Shown here: positions 1 to 9,695 of the stretch, one piece after another
Layout: every line of letters starts with the position of its first letter
Position numbering within the stretch: position 1 is the first letter of the stretch
From: VMCP01 sp965655465
GTDB taxonomy: Bacteria > Bacteroidota > Bacteroidia > NS11-12g > UBA955
DNA length: 64,000 nt
NCBI GenBank assembly: GCA_965655465.1
Contig: CBFHGY010000004.1
Location: 8,601 to 72,600 of the forward strand
Reading direction: 5' to 3'
Program-made: the position numbers and the translations under genes
Notes under the pieces: model-generated
What the model was told of the DNA's origin: nothing
Databases searched by the model: none
Seen by the model: only the letters and a program-made list of their open reading frames with translations

Positions 1-3000
1 CTTCATTTCCATCATTATCTGTATCAACAGGATTTGTTGGATCTGAACCTGCTTCATACGTATCTGAAATTCCATCATCATCAGAATCGGTATCTCTGTA
101 ATCTGCCTTACCGTCATTGTCCGAATCGGTTGAACCCTCTACAGAATCGGGTATTTGATCGTTGTCTGAATCTGTTTCACGGAAATCCATATTGGTGTCC
201 GCATCTGAATCTGCAGGTTTTAAATCTCCATTATCTCCAAAACCACTGGTTGCACCATCTGCCTCGTCCATGATGCCATCAGAATCCGCATCGGTTACAT
301 CGTCTAAGATTCCATCTGCATTGGCATCTGTATGACCTTGCAAACTCTCTAACAGGTCGAATAGACCATCTTCGTCGGAGTCAAGATCTAAGTAATCTGG
401 AATACCGTCGTTATCGGTATCAACAGCAGCTGTTAAAACGGCAGTTAAATCGTCGTTTATACCATCCCCGTCTGCATCGGTTGAACCGTTTTCAATGACA
501 TCATTTATGCCGTCGTTATCCGAATCGAGATCACGGAAATCTGAAATTCCATCGCCATCCGAATCCAACAGAGCGTGTTTTCCGTTATTTTCTGTTTTAT
601 CGGCTAAACCGTCATTATCCGAATCTGTATCGAGATAATCTAAAGTGCCATCGGCATCAGTATCGAAGTTTTTCTCAATATAATCTGGAATACTATCGTT
701 ATCTGAATCCAATAGATCAACATAAATAAACTGTGTTTTTGTGGTGATATTCCCTTGTTTGTCTCTCACACTCACGGTGATTATCGGCATTCCCACATCA
801 CCTACATAGAAGGTATCCTGACTTACCCATGTTGAATCCACATTGCAGTTATCGGTTGCGGAAACAATAATATCATTTAGGTCTAAAACGGCTGTACCTG
901 AAGTGTCGATTCCAATATTTGTGCTTTTGGTTACTAATATTGGTTTAATGGTATCGATTACATTCACATTGAAAGTAGTTTCAGATACATTATCAAACTT
1001 GTCGGTTACTCGGAAAGTAATCTGTTTTACAGGGCCGTCTGAACAGATAAGGGTATCGCCTATTATTTCTCTCTTTTTGATGCCACAATTATCATAAGTA
1101 CCCCCGTCAATATCATCTGGGGTGATGGTATCACGACCGGTTGTACTGAGATAGAAATCTGGTAACGTTGGTTTTATTACAATTACGGGCTTAACGGTAT
1201 CCAAAACAGTAACGAGCGTGCTGTCCTTTGAAATATAGCCACTACCGTCTTTTCCGATTAAGAATACTTTAAACTCCTTAGTTACATCGTCGCAGTCAAA
1301 ACTTGTTTTTCCATTAAGATAAACATCCAAAGGTATACAAGAGGTATTATCGGTACTTCCTAAGTCAATATCAGCAGTTCCAATCGTTTTTATTGGATTT
1401 ACTGCAGGTCCTAAATAAACCGTATCGCGCACTTTTGCGATCATAATTGGGGCTAAGGTATCTCGTACATGGACTTCAATAGAATCTATTGTTTTATTCT
1501 TTGAGGCATCCATAAACGTTATATATACCATGATACTGTCCGTAGAAATATCTGCACAGCTAAACGTTTGTTGGGAGTAAATTGTATCCGTTATTTCGCA
1601 ATTATCAAATGCTGAAATCAAGTAATCCGAATCGTGTAATGTATAGGTACCATCTGGACCTAAATAGACAACAATCGAATCTTTAACCACCACATCAAAT
1701 GGTGCCAATGTATCCAACAAGGTTACAAGGGCCGTATCATGAGTAACATTACCGCTGGCGTCTTCTACAAAAACCAAAACTTCAAATACACCAGTATCTC
1801 CGCATGTGAAGAAGGTATCAGACGTATAAATTTTTGTTATACCACAATTGTCATTGCCTGAATTATAAAGTAAAGCGGGTAAAATCGTATCGCGACCATT
1901 AGAATCGAGGTATCGGGTAATGTTATTAACTATTGGGGTATCGGGGGCAAGGGTATCTAGTACTTGAATTTCAATGTTTTTGGATACGAAATTTCCTGAG
2001 GCATCCTTAACCGTTACTGTATAGGTTGCTGAACCTAAATCTGCGCAGGTAAATACGGTTTGCATGGTGGTATCTACAACTCCACAATTATCGTAGGTAT
2101 ATTTAACGATTTCTTTTTTGGGAAGTAATGCTTGTCCGCTTGCGTCTAAGTACAAAATAGTATCGGTTCGAATTTTTAAAGAATCAGGAGCTCGGCTATC
2201 GATAATATTAAAGGTAACTTCTTTGTAACGCTTGTTGCCGTTTTTATCTTCGGCATAAACCCCTATGGTTTTAGATCCTTTATCACCACAAGTAAAGAAC
2301 AGGGTATCGGATGTCGCAGAAGCAAAATAGAAGGTATCTACTCCACAAGCGTCGTATGTAGAAAGTACCACGTCATCTATGATTAGGGTATCTACTCCCA
2401 GAGAATCCAAAACTCGGGTTGGTACGGTTTTAAGTTTAAGATCGGGGGCGAAAGTATCGTGTACGGCTATTTTTGCCGTTACTGTTCTAGAGTTGCCACT
2501 AAAGTCTTCAATCCTATAGGCAACATCAATGGTGTCACCATCATGAGTACAAGAAAAAGCCACTTGACCTAGATAGGTTTTTGATGCATCAATTCCACAT
2601 GCGTCAAACGATGCACTATCAACCATGGAGCTGGTTAATGTTCCTGAGCCGAAACTGTCTAAATACAAATCTACTACTGCATAAATCAAGTTCGCGGGAG
2701 CAGTTGTGTCTTTTACGGTTATAACAGGGGTTTCAGTGCTATCGGTATTCCCTGTAGGATCGATAGCGTGAAACTTTACCGAATGGGTATTTGCAATATC
2801 CGCACAATTAAAGGTACTGTCACTGATTGCATACTTAATAGGTGCACAATCATCGGTTGTACCATCGTTCAAATCCGCTGCATGAACAGTAACCGTTCCT
2901 GTTGCGGAGTCTAAAAATACGGTAAGGTCTTTGGCTATGGCGATTGGTGGATCAACGTCGGTGTGTTGGATTGAAAAAACTACAGTATCCGGGCAGGCGT

Positions 3001-3805
3001 TAATATCCTGAACGTAGGCTGTATCATTTGAAATATCCAATAATCCGCTGTAATTGTTTGTTGAAGAATAATTGCCACCTATTGATTTAACCCAATATTT
3101 TTTACTTCCTGTGCCACCTGTAGCAGAGAAAGTAACAGAACCCTGTCCATTGCAAATAGAGTTAGTAACTGATGCACTTAATATAACTTGATCTGGTTCT
3201 ATAACCGTAACCGTTGATTTAAACTTACACCCATCCTTGTCTGTAACGGTAAAGATATGATCTCCTCCAACAGCATTGGCATAAATTGAATCAGCAAGCG
3301 TTGGGTTTGTATCCCAAGAAAAATTGTAGGGATAAGTAGTCCCTGTAACTAACATTACTATCAAACTTGTTAGTGAATCTTTACACTTATTATTCAAATT
3401 TGAAGCATTCCCATCATATATTACAGAAACCGCAGCCGGCTGGTTTATTATAATACCCGATAATGTTGTATCAATGGTTGGTATGGAAACGTGTTTTTTT
3501 ACATTCACACTATAATTGTTAGCCGCCGCCACATTATTAAATGTGTGCGAGCCTGTCGTTGCTGATACAGTGGTAGTAAACGTTTGAATAATTTGGTTTG
3601 CCGAATCCAACTCAATGGTAAAGGTCGTGCTAACCGAATGGCTAAAACTCACCGAAATACTTCCCGTGGCGGTGCCATAACAATCAGCAGGAGTAGTTCC
3701 AGTAATCGACGCCGTTGGCTGGGCTATCGATTGTTGCGCTCCAAAGAGCAGAAGCAGCAGCAACAAACTGCTCGCTTTTTCACGTATTAATTTTCTCATA
3801 TTCAT
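1..3805 (-). CDS. Giant secreted multi-repeat surface protein (N-terminal part, runs off the window)
   Basis: The frame is open on the minus strand from ATG 3805-3803 to the window edge, giving 1268 residues without the C-terminus. A second in-frame ATG lies two codons on (3799). The N-terminus has a basic stretch, a long Leu run and an AQ cleavage region, so it should be secreted. After a SprB-like region (to about 2990) there are about nine HYR-like repeats of roughly 84 residues (about 2990-720). They share the pattern DT.AP...., YLD..G..TL, DNCGI, TF.C.D.G and V.DASGN. The last 240 residues are acidic thrombospondin type 3 repeats (DSDNDGI / DTDNDG), which usually bind calcium. Such proteins in Bacteroidota normally end in a T9SS sorting domain; that part is outside the window. 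An adhesin or cell-surface role is inferred. Confidence 0.85.
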   Translation of the reverse strand, partial: MNMRKLIREKASSLLLLLLLFGAQQSIAQPTASITGTTPADCYGTATGSISVSFSHSVSTTFTIELDSANQIIQTFTTTVSATTGSHTFNNVAAANNYSVNVKKHVSIPTIDTTLSGIIINQPAAVSVIYDGNASNLNNKCKDSLTSLIVMLVTGTTYPYNFSWDTNPTLADSIYANAVGGDHIFTVTDKDGCKFKSTVTVIEPDQVILSASVTNSICNGQGSVTFSATGGTGSKKYWVKSIGGNYSSTNNYSGLLDISNDTAYVQDINACPDTVVFSIQHTDVDPPIAIAKDLTVFLDSATGTVTVHAADLNDGTTDDCAPIKYAISDSTFNCADIANTHSVKFHAIDPTGNTDSTETPVITVKDTTAPANLIYAVVDLYLDSFGSGTLTSSMVDSASFDACGIDASKTYLGQVAFSCTHDGDTIDVAYRIEDFSGNSRTVTAKIAVHDTFAPDLKLKTVPTRVLDSLGVDTLIIDDVVLSTYDACGVDTFYFASATSDTLFFTCGDKGSKTIGVYAEDKNGNKRYKEVTFNIIDSRAPDSLKIRTDTILYLDASGQALLPKKEIVKYTYDNCGVVDTTMQTVFTCADLGSATYTVTVKDASGNFVSKNIEIQVLDTLAPDTPIVNNITRYLDSNGRDTILPALLYNSGNDNCGITKIYTSDTFFTCGDTGVFEVLVFVEDASGNVTHDTALVTLLDTLAPFDVVVKDSIVVYLGPDGTYTLHDSDYLISAFDNCEITDTIYSQQTFSCADISTDSIMVYITFMDASKNKTIDSIEVHVRDTLAPIMIAKVRDTVYLGPAVNPIKTIGTADIDLGSTDNTSCIPLDVYLNGKTSFDCDDVTKEFKVFLIGKDGSGYISKDSTLVTVLDTVKPVIVIKPTLPDFYLSTTGRDTITPDDIDGGTYDNCGIKKREIIGDTLICSDGPVKQITFRVTDKFDNVSETTFNVNVIDTIKPILVTKSTNIGIDTSGTAVLDLNDIIVSATDNCNVDSTWVSQDTFYVGDVGMPIITVSVRDKQGNITTKTQFIYVDLLDSDNDSIPDYIEKNFDTDADGTLDYLDTDSDNDGLADKTENNGKHALLDSDGDGISDFRDLDSDNDGINDVIENGSTDADGDGINDDLTAVLTAAVDTDNDGIPDYLDLDSDEDGLFDLLESLQGHTDANADGILDDVTDADSDGIMDEADGATSGFGDNGDLKPADSDADTNMDFRETDSDNDQIPDSVEGSTDSDNDGKADYRDTDSDDDGISDTYEAGSDPTNPVDTDNDGNE

Positions 3806-4227
3806 TCTGACTTACAAATTGTGCTAGGGTAGGTTTCTGGTTTCTAAATGGCAAGCTTTTAGGCTGTTCTGAAATTAAAAAACACATTTCAAAGCATGCT
3901 AATTGCTGCAATTCTATATCTACAATTGTACTTTTAGTGATAACGAAGTTACAACGCATTTGAATGAATTCGGATAACATGGCTATTATGTGTCTGTAAT
4001 TGTATACACACAAACCTTGGCTATCCCCCAAAACAACGCCGTTTTTCATACCGCTCTTTTTTGCAATTTTTACAAATTACCAAAGTCAAATTGCACAAAA
4101 ACCAAGCCAATACCATACTTTTACTTTGAAAAAGCTCAACAAAAGGATAGTTTTACCTATCTATGACAGAAAAAACCCTAAACACAGATTCCTGAGATCG
4201 TTGGTTCAAATCAAATTCCTCGTTTTA
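3806..4227. other. 422-bp intergenic region without a convincing gene
   Basis: The region separates the start of the giant surface protein from the 3' end of the kinase fusion gene. Short open frames on both strands are low-complexity, overlap the neighbouring starts and show no family resemblance. I saw no clear TAnnTTTG box or strong hairpin with a T tract. It presumably holds the promoter of the minus-strand surface protein gene. Confidence 0.5.
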
Positions 4228-5685
4228 TTACGTCAGTATAAAGACTGCCCATAACCATGCAATCGCTAAAACTAAAAACAAACTTATTAAATTTACCGCG
4301 TCGTTGGTAACTCCAGCAACGCCTCTAACACGGTCTGCTGCTACTCCTATGTCGCTAAGATTTCCCTGGCGTTCAAATTTTTCCTGCACCGAATCGCCCA
4401 GCAAACTATCAATTAGACTTCCCAAGAGACCCGAAAGCGCAATAAAACCGGTTGTTTCCCATTGTATTTCATAATGCACATAGGAGTATGCCGCCATAAT
4501 TAAACCACCCAAGAATGCTCCTAAAAGTCCAAACCCCGTAACGCCTCCCGAAAGTCCAATAGGAACCTGTTTCCACGTTAAAATACTTCTTGGATTATTG
4601 CCCCAGCGGATACCTAATTCACTGCTCAGTGTATCGCCCAGAGCCGCGGCCATAACCACAAATACAAAAAAGTTCATGTCGCTAGGACCCATAATATGTG
4701 CGTTCAATCCCCATACATTTAATAATGCCAATATTCCTATAATACCGCCGTTGGCGGCCACTTGCCAGCGATCGCGGGCTTTGCCCTGTTTGTGGTCGGA
4801 TTTTTGAGTTGTATTTAATTTTGAGGCTACGCTTCCCAAAACAAAAAAGATCACAAGTGGAATAATGTCTATCCCCGCCAATAAAACCAAAATAGCCAAT
4901 AAAATCGCCGCGAAAAGACCATCCATCGACAGCCATTTTTTCCAAACCACCCAAATGGCAATGCACATAATGGGCAGAATAAAGGCGCTACCAGCCCATA
5001 TTAAAAAGGATAATTGTTTAAGCTTTATTAAAATAAAAAAGCACCATAAAGGTACGCTGATATTATCGGCCCCATTCCCGCTTAAAAGTTCGACCATTGC
5101 CGTGCTAAGAGCCAGAATAAACAAGGTAAGCAATGAATTAAACAAAGATGCACCGTCGTTTTTTAAATGCAATTGATTCCAGAAAACCACCATTAAAAAG
5201 GTCCATGCCGTTAATACAAATACCCCATAACCAATCCAAGTTTTACCGTTAATGGTTTGATTCGAATAACCCCAAAATGTTTTCAATCGTATGAATCGAC
5301 CCGCAATAGCCGACAATCCATCGGATACCGCGAGTATGCCAAAAGATATCGCGATATTGTGCTTCTGCTCAGGAAAACATAGCAACAAAAGCCACAATAC
5401 CCAAGGAAAATAAGCAATGCCCCAACTTTTACGACCGTCGATTTGAAAAAATCCACCTAAAACTGCAAGCGTTAATAAGGTTGCCGCACTAAAAATCAGC
5501 CACACGAAGAGGGTCAAAAAAGATTCTTCCGTTATATAAGTAGCATGCGCAACAGCTCCAATGGCACCAATATGTAATAATTTACGAGCAAAAAATCGGG
5601 TATTTTCAAAGGCACGATCTAACCAAGTTGATAGCAACACCAGTATAATTATGCCAATTATATGAAGGGTATATGGAAAATCCAT
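4228..5685 (-). CDS. Fused phytol kinase-like (VTE5/SEC59) and phytyl-phosphate kinase-like (DUF92/VTE6) membrane protein
   Basis: A 485-residue polytopic membrane protein. Residues 1-220 resemble the dolichol/phytol kinase family: RKLLHI (34-39), SDGLSAIAGR (121-130), a KTW.G motif (148-152) and VE.L......DNISVPL (198-213). Residues 225-485 resemble DUF92/TMEM19, the family of plant and cyanobacterial VTE6: LGS.ASK (283-289), a basic linker, GDTLSSELG (350-358), a Gly-rich segment (377-394) and GVTNDAVN near 465. In plants VTE5 phosphorylates phytol and VTE6 makes phytyl diphosphate, so one polypeptide could do both steps. It is divergent, 43 bp away, from a homogentisate phytyltransferase-like gene, which supports isoprenoid alcohol salvage. 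The substrate is unproven: phytol, geranylgeraniol or farnesol are all possible. Confidence 0.75.
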   Translation of the reverse strand: MDFPYTLHIIGIIILVLLSTWLDRAFENTRFFARKLLHIGAIGAVAHATYITEESFLTLFVWLIFSAATLLTLAVLGGFFQIDGRKSWGIAYFPWVLWLLLLCFPEQKHNIAISFGILAVSDGLSAIAGRFIRLKTFWGYSNQTINGKTWIGYGVFVLTAWTFLMVVFWNQLHLKNDGASLFNSLLTLFILALSTAMVELLSGNGADNISVPLWCFFILIKLKQLSFLIWAGSAFILPIMCIAIWVVWKKWLSMDGLFAAILLAILVLLAGIDIIPLVIFFVLGSVASKLNTTQKSDHKQGKARDRWQVAANGGIIGILALLNVWGLNAHIMGPSDMNFFVFVVMAAALGDTLSSELGIRWGNNPRSILTWKQVPIGLSGGVTGFGLLGAFLGGLIMAAYSYVHYEIQWETTGFIALSGLLGSLIDSLLGDSVQEKFERQGNLSDIGVAADRVRGVAGVTNDAVNLISLFLVLAIAWLWAVFILT

Positions 5686-5728
5686 TCAAGCAAAGTTGCG
5701 TATATTCACCGAAATTTATGGATACCCT

Positions 5729-6712
5729 ATGAAAAAGCTGCTTGTTTTTTGGCGTTTTACCCGGCCGCATACCATTATTGGCAGCAGCATTAGTATATTT
5801 TGTTTGTTTGCATTTTCGGCACTCACCCTAAAATCCATGGGGGCTCAAACCGCTGTGAATGGCGTAACTTCCTATGCATTCACCATTAGCGATATTTATT
5901 TATTTGCAAGCACCTTAATCGCCGCACTCGCTTGCAACGTATTCATCACGGGTTTAAACCAAATAACGGATGTCGAAATTGATCGCATCAACAAGCCACA
6001 TTTGCCCTTGGCTTCGGGGGAAATTTCCTCTGCAGAAGCTAAAAAATGGGTGGTTTTGGCTTTGGTAACGGCGTTGTCCGTTTCCTTTTATCTTTCCAAT
6101 TTCTTTGGTGTATTAATCTCCTTTATTTGCTTTTTAGGTTGGTCGTATTCAGCGCCTCCAATTCGCTTTAAACGCTACCATATTTGGGCTGCTTCTGCGA
6201 TTGCCTTAGTGCGGGGACCCTTAGTGAATGTTGGAATTGCGCTTCATTTTCTCACGAAAATCGCTCACAATACGTATTTCTCCGATTTGGGAGTGGCTGA
6301 CACTTTACTAATACCGCCGCGCTACTTCGCTGTTGGCGTTTGGATGATTCCTTTAACATTATTCATAAGTGCCTTCAGTTTGGGAATCGCTTGGTTTAAG
6401 GATTTGCCAGATACAACAGGCGATTCCCAACACGAAGTTGGAACTTTGGCCGTTAAAAAAGGACGTTCATGGGCCTTTGCCTTAGGAGTTGCTATTGTTA
6501 GTTTGGCCTATATGTTTTTGATTTTTTGGGGAATTTATTTTCACTGGGGAATCCCTTACGTGTTCTACCATATCTTAGCATTAACCGTTTTTGCTATTTG
6601 GGTCTATCGCACCGATCTAAAAGACACCCCGTCATTAAAGCGTTTTTATAAACTTTACTGGATCTTGTTTTTCTTGGAGTATTTTTCATTCTTCCTGCTC
6701 CTCTTTCGGTAG
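5729..6712 (+). CDS. UbiA-family prenyltransferase, homogentisate phytyltransferase-like
   Basis: A 327-residue membrane prenyltransferase. It has FTRPHTIIGS at residues 10-19, the first Asp motif NQITDVEID at 77-85, INKPHLPLASGE just after it, and the second Asp motif KDLPDTTGD at 224-232. The wording of these motifs matches homogentisate phytyl/solanesyl transferases (VTE2 group) better than MenA, UbiA or heme O synthase. The family joins a prenyl diphosphate to an aromatic acceptor at the membrane. A longer frame opens at TTG 5696, but ATG 5729 (MKKLLVFWRF) is the natural start. The divergent neighbour could supply its phytyl or other prenyl diphosphate. No homogentisate-forming dioxygenase gene is in the window, so the acceptor is unknown. 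The separate menA at 35167 shows this is not the menaquinone enzyme. Confidence 0.8.
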   Translation: MKKLLVFWRFTRPHTIIGSSISIFCLFAFSALTLKSMGAQTAVNGVTSYAFTISDIYLFASTLIAALACNVFITGLNQITDVEIDRINKPHLPLASGEISSAEAKKWVVLALVTALSVSFYLSNFFGVLISFICFLGWSYSAPPIRFKRYHIWAASAIALVRGPLVNVGIALHFLTKIAHNTYFSDLGVADTLLIPPRYFAVGVWMIPLTLFISAFSLGIAWFKDLPDTTGDSQHEVGTLAVKKGRSWAFALGVAIVSLAYMFLIFWGIYFHWGIPYVFYHILALTVFAIWVYRTDLKDTPSLKRFYKLYWILFFLEYFSFFLLLFR

Positions 6713-6753
6713 TTGTTTATCAACATTAATAGGTTAATGTGGTCGGTAAGGTA

Positions 6754-6761
6754 TAACTTTG
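6754..6761 (+). promoter_or_regulatory. -7 box of carB (TAACTTTG)
   Basis: Exact match to the Bacteroidota TAnnTTTG consensus, 16 nt before the carB ATG. It implies a short leader. Confidence 0.5.
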
Positions 6762-6777
6762 CCTAATTTTTGGAAAC

Positions 6778-9600
6778 ATGCCAAAGGACACAAGCATAAA
6801 ACACGTACTTATCATTGGCAGCGGTCCGATTGTAATCGGCCAAGCTTGCGAATTCGACTATTCTGGCTCTCAAGCAGCTCGCAGTTTAAGAGAAGAAGGC
6901 ATCACGGTTTCGCTGATTAACAGCAACCCGGCAACCATCATGACCGATAAAATCAATGCGGATCATGTGTATTTATGGCCATTAACCGCACAAAGTATTG
7001 AGAAGATATTAAATGAGCACCCAGATATCGATGCGGTATTGCCTACGATGGGCGGACAAACTGCTTTGAATTTGGCCAAAGAAGTGGATGAATTAGGTAT
7101 CTTCGACCGGTATAACGTCCGTATAATAGGCGTAAATATTGAAGCCATCGATAAGATGGAAGACCGCGAGAAATTCAGACAATTGATGGTTGAATTGGGT
7201 GTTGGTGTGGCTCCGAGTCAGGTAGCAAATAGTTATTTAGAGGGCAAAGAGATTGCGCAACGCATAGGATTTCCTTTGGTTATAAGGCCGAGTTATACTT
7301 TAGGTGGAACGGGGGGCGCTTTTGTACATAAAAAAGAAGATTTTGATAAGCTTTTAATCCGCGGATTGGAAGCCAGTCCGGTTCATGAGGTATTGGTTGA
7401 AAAAGCGGTATTAGGTTGGAAGGAATACGAATTGGAGTTATTACGCGATAGTAAAGACGACATAGCCGTAATCTGTACCATCGAAAATTTCGACCCTATG
7501 GGCGTGCATACTGGCGATAGCATCACAGTTGCTCCTGCAATGACTCTTAGTGATACTACTTTTCAGCGCATGCGTGACATGGCCTTTAAAATGATGCGTT
7601 CCATGGGTAATTTTTCTGGGGGCTGTAACGTACAGTTTTCCGTAAATCCCGAAGATGAAGAAATCATTGCGATTGAGATAAACCCTCGTGTTAGCAGAAG
7701 TTCGGCATTGGCATCTAAGGCAACGGGTTATCCCATTGCTAAAATTGCAGCCAAATTGGCCATCGGGTATTATTTAGATGAATTGAAAAATCCGGTTACT
7801 CAGACTACGAGTGCGTTTTTCGAGCCTGCAATAGATTATGTAATCGTAAAAATTCCCCGTTGGAACTTCGACAAATTTCACGGATCCAATAAAGAACTTG
7901 GTCTTCAAATGAAGAGTGTGGGTGAGGTTATGGCAATTGGAAGAAGTTTCCAAGAGGCTTTACAAAAAGCCTGTCAAAGTTTAGAAATTGGTCGGCATGG
8001 TTTAGGAGCGGACGGTAAAGGGAACCGCAATTTAGAAGAATTGGTGCATGGCATGGAACATCCAAGTTGGAACCGCTTGTTCTATATTCACGATGCAATA
8101 TCTTTAGGAGTGCCGATTACGTCAATTCAAAAACTTACGGGCATAGATCGTTGGTTTCTCGAACAAATACACGATGTGGTAAAAACGGAAAATGATATCC
8201 GCCGCTATCGTGTAGATAATATCCCAGAAAAATTATTGAAAATCGCAAAAGAAAAAGGCTTTTCCGATATTCAATTGGCTTGGTTAATGGGTGGAGACAC
8301 CACGGAGGAGGAAGTTTATAACAAGCGTCGTGAATTGGGAATCAAACGTGTTTACAAAATGGTAGATACTTGCAGCGCGGAATTCCCATCTCCTACCAAT
8401 TATTACTATTCAACGTTTGAAGAACAAAGCGAAAGCGTATCCTCCGAAAAGAAAAAAATTATTGTATTAGGAAGTGGACCAAACCGCATCGGTCAAGGAA
8501 TAGAATTCGATTATAGCTGTGTGCATGGTATCCTTGCCGCTCGAGAATCGGGTTATGAAGCTATTATGCTGAATTGCAATCCTGAAACCGTAAGTACCGA
8601 CTTCGACATGGCCGATAAATTGTATTTTGAACCGGTTTATTGGGAACATTTGTGGGAGCTTATAGAACATGAAAAGCCCGAAGGTATTGTTGTTCAATTG
8701 GGAGGACAAACCGCTTTGAAATTGGCAGAAAAACTTCATGAAAAAGGCATTAAAATAATCGGTACGGAATATAATGATATGGATATTGCCGAAGACCGCG
8801 GTCGATTTAGCGATTTATTGGCAGAGTTAGGAATTCCATATCCCAAATATGGAGTAGCTTTAAATGCAGACGAAGCCATAAAAATTGCAAATGAAGTAGG
8901 TTATCCCGTGCTGGTTCGTCCTAGTTATGTATTGGGTGGTCAAGGTATGGTGATTGTAATCAACGACGAAGAGTTGGAGACCGCTGTGGTGAAACTCTTA
9001 GGGGATTTACCCGGGAATCGCGTGTTGATTGACCATTTCTTAGATCGTGCCGAGGAGGCTGAAAGCGATTGTATTTGCGATGGTTCCGATGTGCACGTAA
9101 TTGGTATCATGGAACACATTGAACCAGCGGGAATTCACAGTGGGGATAGCAGTGCTGTATTACCTCCTTTCAGTATAAGCGAAAATGCGAAGGCAAAAAT
9201 CGAAGAACACACCAAGAAAATTGCATTAGCCCTTAATGTTAAAGGGTTACTGAATATTCAATTTGCCATAAAAAATGACGAAGTATATGTAATCGAGGCA
9301 AATCCAAGAGCCTCGCGTACGGTTCCTTTTATATGTAAGGCTTACGACGTTCCGTATGTAAATTACGCAATGAAGGTAATGCTCGGTGTGAATAAGGTTA
9401 GCGATTTTGTGATTCCTGAAAGACCTTCAGGCTGGGCTATCAAACAACCTGTTTTCAGTTTTGATAAATTCCCGAACGTAAATCGCGAATTAGGGCCCGA
9501 AATGAAAAGCACCGGAGAATCTATCCTCTTTATCAAAGATTTGAAAGATCCAGAATTCCGAGAGCTGGTGAAACAAAAAAGCATGTATTTAAGCCGTTAA
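6778..9600 (+). CDS. carB: Carbamoyl-phosphate synthase large subunit
   Basis: A 940-residue protein with two homologous ATP-grasp halves (N-terminal VLIIGSGPIVIGQACEFDYSG; second half from about residue 560 with VLGSGPNRIGQGIEFDYSC). It makes carbamoyl phosphate from bicarbonate, glutamine-derived ammonia and two ATP for pyrimidine and arginine synthesis. It ends soon after the second ATP-grasp domain and lacks the roughly 130-residue C-terminal methylglyoxal-synthase-like allosteric domain of E. coli CarB (about 1070 residues). This short form is usual in Bacteroidota, so it is a lineage trait, not a truncation. The partner carA is not in the window. Transcription ends at the hairpin at 9627-9655. 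Confidence 0.95.
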   Translation: MPKDTSIKHVLIIGSGPIVIGQACEFDYSGSQAARSLREEGITVSLINSNPATIMTDKINADHVYLWPLTAQSIEKILNEHPDIDAVLPTMGGQTALNLAKEVDELGIFDRYNVRIIGVNIEAIDKMEDREKFRQLMVELGVGVAPSQVANSYLEGKEIAQRIGFPLVIRPSYTLGGTGGAFVHKKEDFDKLLIRGLEASPVHEVLVEKAVLGWKEYELELLRDSKDDIAVICTIENFDPMGVHTGDSITVAPAMTLSDTTFQRMRDMAFKMMRSMGNFSGGCNVQFSVNPEDEEIIAIEINPRVSRSSALASKATGYPIAKIAAKLAIGYYLDELKNPVTQTTSAFFEPAIDYVIVKIPRWNFDKFHGSNKELGLQMKSVGEVMAIGRSFQEALQKACQSLEIGRHGLGADGKGNRNLEELVHGMEHPSWNRLFYIHDAISLGVPITSIQKLTGIDRWFLEQIHDVVKTENDIRRYRVDNIPEKLLKIAKEKGFSDIQLAWLMGGDTTEEEVYNKRRELGIKRVYKMVDTCSAEFPSPTNYYYSTFEEQSESVSSEKKKIIVLGSGPNRIGQGIEFDYSCVHGILAARESGYEAIMLNCNPETVSTDFDMADKLYFEPVYWEHLWELIEHEKPEGIVVQLGGQTALKLAEKLHEKGIKIIGTEYNDMDIAEDRGRFSDLLAELGIPYPKYGVALNADEAIKIANEVGYPVLVRPSYVLGGQGMVIVINDEELETAVVKLLGDLPGNRVLIDHFLDRAEEAESDCICDGSDVHVIGIMEHIEPAGIHSGDSSAVLPPFSISENAKAKIEEHTKKIALALNVKGLLNIQFAIKNDEVYVIEANPRASRTVPFICKAYDVPYVNYAMKVMLGVNKVSDFVIPERPSGWAIKQPVFSFDKFPNVNRELGPEMKSTGESILFIKDLKDPEFRELVKQKSMYLSR

Positions 9601-9626
9601 TCTAACATTAGTGGCAGTTAAACGAC

Positions 9627-9655
9627 AAAGGCAGTACTCAAAAGGTACTGCCTTT
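9627..9655 (+). terminator. Hairpin terminator after carB
   Basis: Perfect 11-bp stem AAAGGCAGTAC / GTACTGCCTTT with a 7-nt loop, followed by a T-rich stretch. Confidence 0.75.
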
Positions 9656-9695
9656 AAACTTTTATATCAATCCTGCGTCTAAACATTAAACACCT

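Noticed and set aside
3780..4254. Two overlapping short frames (3780-4049 minus, 4000-4254 plus)
   Set aside because: Composition is unlike neighbouring genes, one overlaps the start of the surface protein gene and neither has motifs or a promoter.
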